NCBI GenBank assembly: GCA_040756085.1
Contig: JBFMAE010000158.1
Location: 1 to 5,284, forward strand
Source of the DNA: JBFMAE01 sp040756085
GTDB taxonomy: Bacteria; Desulfobacterota; BSN033; UBA1163
Direction: 5' to 3'
Length of the DNA: 5,284 bases
Positions within the stretch are counted from its first letter, which is position 1, and the number at the start of each line of letters is the position of its first letter. Below are positions 1-4,183 of the stretch, piece by piece. The translations under genes and the position numbers were made by a program. Under the pieces are notes generated by a model that saw only the letters and a list, made by a program, of their open reading frames with translations, had not been told where the DNA came from and did not search any database.

Positions 1-23
1 TAACGACTGCCCCGAAGGGGCCC

Positions 24-51
24 CCTCTTCCGGGCGAAGTCCCGGACGAGG
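24..51. other. GC-rich hairpin at the left edge
   Basis: TCCGGG (29-34) pairs with CCCGGA (41-46) around a 6-nt loop. After one mismatch the stem extends with CCTC (24-27) against GAGG (48-51). A separate smaller hairpin lies at 9-21. No clear T-run follows on the plus strand, so it is not a textbook intrinsic terminator. It may belong to the 3' end of a gene outside the window, or be a palindromic repeat. Confidence 0.5.
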
Positions 52-100
52 CGTAGATTCTTACATTTTGAATCTGAGAATTTTCTTCTAACATTTTTAC

Positions 101-143
101 CCCCTCACCCCCTCCCTCTCCCCGCTGGGGAGAGGGTGAGGGG
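101..143. repeat. C/G-rich palindromic intergenic repeat
   Basis: The right arm, GGGGAGAGGGTGAGGGG at 127-143, pairs fully with the left arm in two blocks: CCCTCTCCCC (114-123) and CCCCTCA (101-107). A 6-nt bulge lies at 108-113 and a 3-nt loop at 124-126. The arms are 17 bp long. This matches the general form of the CCCCTCACC...CTCTCCCC repeats scattered through many proteobacterial genomes (recalled, not searched). It sits in AT-rich sequence far from a coding end, so a dispersed repeat is more likely than a gene-specific terminator. Confidence 0.75.
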
Positions 144-360
144 AAATTTCAAATATTTTTGGTTAGCATTTTGAGAATGCATTTAATTCTTTTGGTGGAA
201 TTGGGTGAAAAAGGCGAACGCTAAGAAAGTAGAATTGGCTTTCAATGCAAATTTGAATTTTGTCAAATGTCAAGGGCTGTCAAGGGCAGACCCCATCTTT
301 GATTACTGAAGCGAGCTACAGCGCTCAGGAGCGCCTGACGATAGGGAGGGATTTGTCCTC

Positions 361-819
361 ATGGAAAAAGAACTGACTTCAAAAAGGATCCAATTTTTAA
401 AAAAGGACTATTCCCGGGGATTTATCGCAGACTGTGGTTATAAAGCGGTCAACTATGAAAGGGGCTATCTGGAGTCCAGGCTGAAGGTCTTAAGCCGCCA
501 CCGGCAACAGGACAATTACATTCATGCCGGAGTAATCGCCACCATGGCCGACCATACGGCTGGATATGCGGCATTCAGCCTCGTTCCCGAGGATCATCGC
601 ATCCTGACCATCGAATTTAAGATCAATTTTCTTCAACCCGCCTATGGCCACACCCTCGTTTGTAAATCGAGGATCCTCCGGGAAGGAGGACAGATTCTGG
701 TCGGGGAGTCCAAAGTTTTTGATCAACGAAGTGACGAAGAGGTTTTAGTTGCTAAGGCCATCGTCACCTTGAGATCCATTCATCAAAGTAAGATAAAACC
801 TGCACCGCATTATAAGTAA
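361..819 (+). CDS. PaaI-family hotdog-fold thioesterase
   Basis: This 152-residue protein is a probable cytoplasmic acyl-CoA thioesterase of the PaaI/YbgC-like hotdog superfamily, which hydrolyses CoA thioesters as homo-oligomers. The signature is clear. H55-A-G57 and the following stretch to Asp64 (IATMADHTAGYAA) form the central helix, with Asp64 in the place of the usual catalytic acid. TIEFKINFLQPA (83-94) is the typical beta strand that lines the active site. The C-terminal sheet follows (VAKAIVTLR, 130-138). Length is normal for the family; the first 45 residues are a slightly extended, charged N-terminal part. The ATG at 361 has GGAGG 11 nt upstream, a little far. It appears to be a single gene, with a palindromic repeat just after its stop. 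The acyl substrate cannot be read from the sequence, and no phenylacetate genes are nearby, so the paaI name is not given. Confidence 0.88.
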   Translation: MEKELTSKRIQFLKKDYSRGFIADCGYKAVNYERGYLESRLKVLSRHRQQDNYIHAGVIATMADHTAGYAAFSLVPEDHRILTIEFKINFLQPAYGHTLVCKSRILREGGQILVGESKVFDQRSDEEVLVAKAIVTLRSIHQSKIKPAPHYK

Positions 820-826
820 AATATAT

Positions 827-879
827 GGGACGGATCTATTTTTCAAAATAATGAAGATGAAAATAAATAGAACCGTCCC
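827..879. repeat. REP-like inverted repeat (GGGACGG type)
   Basis: The left arm starting at 827 (GGGACGGATCTATTT) is repeated in inverted form ending at 879 (reverse complement GGGACGGTTCTATTT). Of the first 17 positions, 15 match; the differences are A/T changes at arm positions 8 and 16. The AT-rich centre lies at about 844-862. It begins 7 bp after the thioesterase stop, so it could also act as a transcript-end hairpin, but no T-tract follows the right arm (CCCCTTTATGACG). GGGACGG-TTCTATTT arms resemble repeats seen near Y1 (REP-associated) transposases in deltaproteobacterial genomes (recalled, not searched). No transposase is present here. Confidence 0.7.
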
Positions 880-939
880 CTTTATGACGACGAAATCAGA
901 AAGGGAAAGACTGATTGAACCTCCAGGGGGTTGTAGGTT

Positions 940-1461
940 ATGAAAAATCTTTTACTGGAAAATGTTGAGTATAAGATTGAGATGACAAACTTTGGGGTGT
1001 GGCGTCGCTTTGTCTATTCCAACGGTGCTTATTTCTCAGAATTCAAATCTCACGCCACCTTCTTCGGGCTGCCCCTCTTGCACTATACCCGTGGAAAATG
1101 CCCGGAGACAGGCAGACGGATCATCGCCAAAGGCGTAGTCGCTGTGGGAAGGCTTGCAGCAGGAATTTTGTCCATCGGTCAGGCATCATTCGGTGTCATT
1201 GCTATTGGCCAGGCTGGATTAGGTCTCCTTTTCGGTTTAGGGCAAGGAGCCACCGGACTTTATGCCATTGGTCAGGTTGCTATGGGTTTGCTATTTGGTC
1301 TGGGACAATTTGCGACAGGAGAGATCGCTATCGGACAGTTGGCTTTCGGCAAGTATGTATTGGCCCAGCTCGGTTTTGGCGAATATGTTTGGAGTCCAAA
1401 GCGCGCCGATCCAGAGGCCGTGGAATTTTTCAAGCCCCTGTTAGCCAGATTCTTCTCATGA
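940..1461 (+). CDS. Unrecognised protein with eight Gly-x-Ile-x-Ile-Gly-Gln repeats
   Basis: This 173-residue protein has no function I can name. Residues 1-64 form a mixed N-terminal part ending in FFGLPLLHYTRGKCPETGRR. Residues 65-146 are eight consecutive units, six of 10 and two of 11 residues, with the pattern G-x-[IVL]-x-[IVL]-G-Q-x-x-x (for example GILSIGQASF and GVIAIGQAGL). The two 11-residue units begin GLLFGLGQ. Units 4-5 (95-115) and 6-7 (116-136) match at 16 of 21 positions, which points to an internal duplication. Residues 72-127 carry no charge. A short charged tail follows (WSPKRADPEAVEFFKP). There is no signal peptide. The regular pattern suits a stacked beta-solenoid or a glycine-rich membrane-inserting sheet; the sequence alone does not decide. 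AGGGGG (925-930) lies 9 nt before the ATG. It is followed by a convergent gene, so it probably stands alone. Confidence 0.85.
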   Translation: MKNLLLENVEYKIEMTNFGVWRRFVYSNGAYFSEFKSHATFFGLPLLHYTRGKCPETGRRIIAKGVVAVGRLAAGILSIGQASFGVIAIGQAGLGLLFGLGQGATGLYAIGQVAMGLLFGLGQFATGEIAIGQLAFGKYVLAQLGFGEYVWSPKRADPEAVEFFKPLLARFFS

Positions 1462-1479
1462 TATCCGGGCAGGAGGACT

Positions 1480-1536
1480 TACCCTCGTCTAATTTAGGAC
1501 ATCTGATATTTCTTCTTCGAATTCCTAGACGGGGTA
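1480..1536. other. Inverted repeat between convergent genes
   Basis: TACCCTCGTCTA (1480-1491) and TAGACGGGGTA (1526-1536) are inverted copies that pair over 11 bp with one bulged T, around a 34-nt loop. It lies in the 86-bp gap between the stop codons of the convergent IGQ-repeat gene and the archaemetzincin gene, where a bidirectional transcription end would be expected. The long loop and the lack of a flanking T-run make a classical intrinsic terminator doubtful. Confidence 0.4.
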
Positions 1537-1547
1537 GGTGGGAGGAT

Positions 1548-2150
1548 TCATTTTTCCTTGTGGAGCTTATTCTTACACTTCAGACAGAAATCCGGGCCTT
1601 TTCGGTCTGTATCCATTAAACTATTAGAAAAGAACATCACGCATCGAGGGTTTTCACAATGTCCCAATCCATAGGTATGACCTAATTCGTGAACCGCCTC
1701 GGTGAGCACCCTCTTGTGAAAGAGGCTTCGGTCTTCCGGCAGGTAATAAAACTCCTGCCTGAGACGGGTGAGGGAAATGACGGCCGCTCTCCTGCTGGCC
1801 TCTCCGAAGACAAAGTTTAGTTCGGGGACATAGAGATCGTGGTCAACAATTCCCAGAATTTTTTGATCCGTTGTATATTCTTTTTGCTCCATCAAAACCT
1901 TTAATATGGTTGTCGATAAATACTGATTTCTTTTCCTGTTAAAGGCGTAATCCGGTTCAGGCATTCCTTTACCCACTCCTACCGGTTTGTTCAATGCTCT
2001 GTTCAAATCATTCTTCAGCACCTCGATGACCTTTGGGTTCACCTCGCCCACCGCTACCAGAACAATTCCCATGTCAGGATTCCTTTCTTTTGCAAACGAA
2101 TTCGTGTTGAAAAGGATGGTTAGTAGAATGATTAAAAGCCTTAAAATCAT
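1548..2150 (-). CDS. amzA: Archaemetzincin-family zinc metalloprotease with N-terminal signal peptide
   Basis: This 200-residue protein shows the archaemetzincin double-metal signature. H154-E-L-G-H158-TYG-LG-H164 binds the catalytic zinc, with Glu155 as general base. C165, C170, C189 and C192 are the four cysteines that bind the structural zinc in this family, and Met172 is the Met-turn methionine. The gap between Met172 and C189 is 16 residues; the published consensus, as I recall it, has 17. Residues 1-20 are one Arg followed by a hydrophobic run ending in Ser-Phe-Ala before Lys21-Glu22, a good signal peptidase I site, so the mature enzyme is probably exported. Most archaemetzincins lack such a leader. 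Substrates of the family are poorly known. The gene starts 15 bp after the small upstream gene; GAGGG, overlapping that gene's stop region, lies about 11 nt before this ATG. The two are probably co-transcribed and perhaps translationally coupled. Confidence 0.9.
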   Translation of the reverse strand: MILRLLIILLTILFNTNSFAKERNPDMGIVLVAVGEVNPKVIEVLKNDLNRALNKPVGVGKGMPEPDYAFNRKRNQYLSTTILKVLMEQKEYTTDQKILGIVDHDLYVPELNFVFGEASRRAAVISLTRLRQEFYYLPEDRSLFHKRVLTEAVHELGHTYGLGHCENPRCVMFFSNSLMDTDRKGPDFCLKCKNKLHKEK

Positions 2151-2165
2151 TTCTTATGAAACCCT

Positions 2166-2402
2166 CTATCTTTTATAAAACCATTCCATTGACTTTTCAT
2201 CAAGATATATTTTATGGGTATGTCCATCACTCCCTTTAACTTCAAAGAACCTTTTTCTTGCCCTATCTTCGACGCCTTCTTCAATCCATGACCTCAGGAT
2301 TTCAGCCACCTCAATTCTTTCATCATGGAGAATCATTGTCCTCGGGGTTTCCTCGCCTCGATAACCTGAGTAGGCAATGACCTCAATCTTTTCTTCAGAC
2401 AT
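2166..2402 (-). CDS. Small conserved-looking hypothetical protein, 78 residues
   Basis: The protein is acidic, soluble and without cysteines. It begins MSEEKIEVIAYSGYRGEETP and contains a helix-like EILRSWIEEG segment, then a strand-rich end (RKRFFEVKGSDGHTHKIYLD) closing with EWFYKR. The pattern strand-helix-strand-strand suggests a compact alpha/beta fold. It recalls an unnamed small family in deltaproteobacterial genomes, but I cannot give a function or domain name. An in-frame TTG at 2429 would add nine residues. I prefer the ATG at 2402 because the extra codons lie in the AT-rich repeat sequence next to the MITE-like element. Neither start has a strong ribosome binding site. Its stop is 15 bp from the archaemetzincin start, so the two probably share a transcript. 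Confidence 0.72.
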   Translation of the reverse strand: MSEEKIEVIAYSGYRGEETPRTMILHDERIEVAEILRSWIEEGVEDRARKRFFEVKGSDGHTHKIYLDEKSMEWFYKR

Positions 2403-2411
2403 ATCTCTGAC

Positions 2412-2456
2412 CAAAATGTCAAATGACAAAGCCCAAATTTCAAATCAAATCCAAAG
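2412..2456. repeat. AT-rich repeat flank, left of the MITE-like element
   Basis: This AT-rich stretch contains GTCAAATGACAAAG and CCCAAATTTCAAATC. It resembles, in inverted orientation, the AT-rich stretch right of the element (GCCAAATGAATGCCAAAG on the minus strand, 2720-2737). The two may be the halves of an older repeat split by insertion of the element at 2457-2688. The likeness is partial and was judged by eye. Confidence 0.45.
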
Positions 2457-2500
2457 TTGATGATCTCGTAAAAAATCGGGAAACGCCATTCTTGGTCATT

Positions 2501-2585
2501 CCTGTGAAAACAGAGCCTGCCCCGCACTTGATGCGGGGAATCCAGATTCATATGTCTCTGGTTCCCTGCTCCCTGTTTTCACAGG
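2501..2585. repeat. 13-bp inverted pair inside the element
   Basis: CCTGTGAAAACAG (2501-2513) and its exact reverse complement CTGTTTTCACAGG (2573-2585) enclose 59 nt that include the first CCCCG-ACTTGAT hairpin. GTCATTCC at 2495-2502 and GGAATCCAG at 2537-2545 look like the split ends of a familiar GTCATTCC...GGAATCC palindrome of the dRS3 style, with the hairpin module placed inside its right arm. Confidence 0.6.
2511..2538. repeat. Hairpin module, copy 1
   Basis: A 28-bp module, identical to the one at 2597-2624 except for two bases. Its palindromic core is CCCCGC-ACTTGAT-GCGGGG, a 6-bp stem with a 7-nt loop. The two differences between copies are the two partners of one stem pair (C-G here, G-C in the other copy), so pairing is kept. 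Confidence 0.75.
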
Positions 2586-2596
2586 GACAAGTTTCG

Positions 2597-2624
2597 CAGA
2601 GCCTGCCCCGGACTTGATCCGGGG
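2597..2624. repeat. Hairpin module, copy 2
   Basis: Second direct copy of the 28-bp module. Its core is CCCCGG-ACTTGAT-CCGGGG, where the stem can extend one pair to leave a 5-nt loop. CCCCGGACTTGATCCGGGG is a very widespread palindrome in proteobacterial intergenic repeats (recalled, not searched). Confidence 0.75.
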
Positions 2625-2636
2625 GACAACGTCTGG

Positions 2637-2656
2637 ACTCCGGCATCCGCCGGAGT
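2637..2656. repeat. Hairpin ACTCCGGC-ATCC-GCCGGAGT
   Basis: A perfect 8-bp stem with a 4-nt loop, near the right end of the MITE-like element. No T-run follows directly, although TTTTT occurs at 2671-2675 as part of the right terminal repeat. Confidence 0.7.
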
Positions 2657-2690
2657 AACGGTTTGGGGACTTTTTACGAGTCCATCAAAG

Positions 2691-2760
2691 TTCAAATATT
2701 TAAAATATTCGATTTTTAACTTTGGCATTCATTTGGCATTGGAATTTTGAAATTTGGAAT
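2691..2760. repeat. AT-rich repeat flank, right of the MITE-like element, overlapping the NTPase 3' end
   Basis: It holds a 15-bp AT palindrome, AATATTT-A-AAATATT (2695-2709), and two direct copies of TTTGGCATT (2721-2729 and 2732-2740), then GAATTTTGAAATTTGGAATT. The stretch from 2729 onward also encodes the last ten residues and the stop of the NTPase gene. Such CAAATGAATGCCAAAG-type sequence resembles intergenic repeats of related genomes (recalled). Confidence 0.5.
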
Positions 2761-3301
2761 TAGAAGATCCTTCCAGGGTATCGGAAGTTGAATTTAAGAT
2801 TTCCCAAAATATAACGTCCCTATTTCTTTTTGTTATCTCAAAGAACTGGACATCCTTTCTTTCCTTTACCTCTGCAATCAGCCCACTCCCCTTAAGGGCA
2901 ATGGTGGCCATCACCCATTTCTCAGAATCCAGGATTTCTGTCAGGAGTTTTTTGAATTTTTCAGAATAGCATTCCATCTTCCCGATCTCGTCAATCATAA
3001 TAAGACGGGCCGAAGGGTTGAAGAATGAAATAGTACCAAGAAAATCCTCAAAGCCTTTAATATCCACTCCGTATTGGCCTACTCTGCAGGGGCTGTTTAT
3101 CTCTTTATGTGAAAGAAGTCCTTTTCTCCCCTCGAGGCTGGTCAGTTCAAACCCCTTTCTGATACTTTCTTCTCTGATCTCTGTCGTATAAAAACCGACA
3201 GGATGAAAATGTTTTAACTCTTCAGAAAGTTTTTTGATCAGAGTGGTCTTGCCCACGCCCGGCAGTCCTGTGATGAGGATATTCTTTTTTTTCGTCTCCA
3301 T
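2729..3301 (-). CDS. THEP1-type P-loop nucleoside-triphosphatase
   Basis: This is a 190-residue P-loop NTPase of the THEP1 family (type member from Aquifex), which hydrolyses ATP and other NTPs slowly and whose cellular role is unsettled. The Walker A motif is G12-LPGVGK18-T19-T20 close to the N-terminus. The Walker B is LIMIDE (100-105) with D104 and E105, followed by the family-typical IGKMECYS. HPVGFYTTEIRE (33-44) and GVDIKGFED (78-86) are also typical. No membrane segment or signal is seen. The family core ends near residue 165. The tail STSDTLEGSS is then followed by NSKFQNSNAK, which is encoded by the AT-rich repeat. It starts 22 bp after the mtgA stop, so co-transcription with mtgA is likely. 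The ribosome binding site is weak (AAAGA immediately before the ATG). Confidence 0.9.
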   Translation of the reverse strand: METKKKNILITGLPGVGKTTLIKKLSEELKHFHPVGFYTTEIREESIRKGFELTSLEGRKGLLSHKEINSPCRVGQYGVDIKGFEDFLGTISFFNPSARLIMIDEIGKMECYSEKFKKLLTEILDSEKWVMATIALKGSGLIAEVKERKDVQFFEITKRNRDVIFWEILNSTSDTLEGSSNSKFQNSNAK

Positions 3302-3323
3302 TCTTTAGAATATTTAGGTTCAC

Positions 3324-4094
3324 TCAATCTGAAAGCCTTGGATTTTCAATGGGAGCAAGAGATTCGCTCCTTTCCATCACCTCATCATATTCGGGGATGA
3401 CGATCCCCCTCTGGATCATGATGCCGTAAATGAGATTTGAACGGTTGATCACATATCGCTGGTCTCCAGTCGGGTTATATTTTCTCGGGTTCGGAAGGAC
3501 AGAAACAAGCCTGACAGCCTCCTGGGGAGTCAATTCGGAAGAAGGCTTTCCATAGTAGTGTTTCGAGGCCGCCTCCACACCGAATATCCCTTCCCCCCAC
3601 TCCACCACATTGAGATAGAGCTCCAGTATCCGTCTCTTTGGAAGGGCCCTCTCCATTCTCCATGTGAGGATGGCCTCTCTGATTTTCCTGAAGGGGTTTT
3701 TCGCAGGTGAAAGATAAAGATTTCTCGCAAGCTGTTGACTGATGGTGCTACCGCCGAACTTAAATCTTCTCACTTTGATATCCTTTTCGATGGCCTTCTG
3801 TATCGCTTCATAATCGAAGCCTTCATGCCTCCAGAAATTATCATCTTCCGCAATCAGGACGGCCTTGATGAGATAATGAGAGATATTCGAAAGAGGCACC
3901 CAGACCTGATGGATCCTGTATTTTTTTCCTTTCTCTTTCGATTCCCTCTCCCGATATTCCATAAAGGCAGTCTTTTGGGGTTTTTCCTTTTTCAGTTTTG
4001 AAACATCAGGCACCCAAAGGCAATAGAGGAAAGGTAGGAGGAGGACAAAAAAGAGTATAAAAGCAAACCACTTCAAACGCCTAATTTTGGCCAT
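3324..4094 (-). CDS. mtgA: Monofunctional peptidoglycan glycosyltransferase (GT51)
   Basis: This enzyme polymerises glycan chains from lipid II at the outer face of the inner membrane, without a transpeptidase domain. The 256-residue protein has a short basic N-terminus, one membrane anchor (about residues 10-28) and a GT51 domain (about 60-215). The conserved motifs are all present: EDDNFWRHEGFD with catalytic Glu83; GGSTISQQLARNLYL with G114-G115-S116-T117; RKIREAILTWRMER (136-149); and KRRILELYLNVVEWG (153-167) with Glu158, the second conserved acid. The later GVEAASKHYYGK (172-183) and LPNPRKYNP (200-208) are typical too. Length fits the MtgA group. An 89-bp gap with a small hairpin separates it from the upstream MBL gene; the NTPase follows closely. 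The ribosome binding site is poor (AAAGG about 13 nt from the ATG). Confidence 0.95.
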   Translation of the reverse strand: MAKIRRLKWFAFILFFVLLLPFLYCLWVPDVSKLKKEKPQKTAFMEYRERESKEKGKKYRIHQVWVPLSNISHYLIKAVLIAEDDNFWRHEGFDYEAIQKAIEKDIKVRRFKFGGSTISQQLARNLYLSPAKNPFRKIREAILTWRMERALPKRRILELYLNVVEWGEGIFGVEAASKHYYGKPSSELTPQEAVRLVSVLPNPRKYNPTGDQRYVINRSNLIYGIMIQRGIVIPEYDEVMERSESLAPIENPRLSD

Positions 4095-4127
4095 CGTTCA
4101 ATAAAGCCTTTGGAACGAAGAGGTTTG

Positions 4128-4146
4128 CTCTATCTTTCAGATAGAG
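4128..4146. other. Hairpin between the MBL gene and mtgA
   Basis: CTCTATCT (4128-4135) and AGATAGAG (4139-4146) form a perfect 8-bp stem with a 3-nt loop, within the 89-bp gap on the 3' side of the MBL gene. In the direction of transcription it is followed by CAAACCTCTTC, not a T-run. It may be a processing or attenuating hairpin rather than an intrinsic terminator. Confidence 0.45.
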
Positions 4147-4183
4147 TGAATGAGGTATCCACATACCGATGGGGATTGAACCC

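Larger units (their letters stand above)
1..360. other. Non-coding region upstream of the thioesterase gene
   Basis: No convincing gene is seen here. The contents are: a short hairpin at 9-21 (GCCCC-GAA-GGGGC), a longer GC-rich hairpin at 24-51, the C/G palindrome at 101-143, a small inverted repeat at 166-180 (GCATT-5 nt-AATGC), and a 10-bp unit TGTCAAGGGC repeated in tandem at 268-287. A short inverted repeat GCGCTC-AG-GAGCGC at 321-334 lies in the leader just before the gene. A weak sigma70-like promoter can be drawn on the plus strand: TTGGTT at 159-164, a 17-bp spacer and TTTAAT at 182-187. Its -35 matches only half of the consensus, so it is a guess. GGAGG at 345-349 lies 11 nt before the ATG at 361. 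Confidence 0.6.
2457..2688. mobile_element. MITE-like element with 21-bp terminal inverted repeats
   Basis: The ends are imperfect 21-bp inverted repeats matching at 18 of 21 positions: left 2457-2477 (core CTCGTAAAAA) and right 2668-2688 (core TTTTTACGAG). The 232-bp interior has no gene and consists almost entirely of palindromic modules: a 13-bp inverted pair at 2501-2513/2573-2585, hairpins at 2517-2538 and 2605-2624, and a hairpin at 2637-2656. CAAAGTT occurs at both borders (2452-2458 and 2686-2692). It could be a target duplication, but it overlaps the inverted repeats, so this is uncertain. Small size, paired ends and no transposase fit a non-autonomous element mobilised in trans. It sits between the NTPase gene and the small hypothetical gene and probably interrupts or punctuates a minus-strand operon. 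Confidence 0.72.

Noticed and set aside
3..56. A possible C-terminal fragment of a plus-strand gene entering from the left edge (TTAPKGPPLPGEVPDEA then stop)
   Set aside because: It is too short to judge, and the sequence is explained equally well by GC-rich hairpins.
101..143. C/G palindrome as a CRISPR repeat
   Set aside because: It is a single copy with no regularly spaced repeats or spacers in the window.
1480..1536. Intrinsic terminator shared by the convergent genes
   Set aside because: The 34-nt loop and missing T-tracts do not meet the usual form. It was kept only as an inverted repeat.
999..1619. A 206-codon open frame on the plus strand overlapping the IGQ-repeat gene
   Set aside because: It is a shadow frame kept open by the repetitive codons of the 940-1461 gene. 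Its product is rich in Arg, Cys and Trp without domain patterns, and it runs into the 3' end of the convergent archaemetzincin gene.
2423..2617. Short open frames on both strands across the repeat block
   Set aside because: They run through the palindromic MITE-like element and show no protein-like pattern or ribosome binding site.
3735..4001. An 88-codon plus-strand open frame
   Set aside because: It is antisense to mtgA, whose GT51 motifs are complete in the minus frame.
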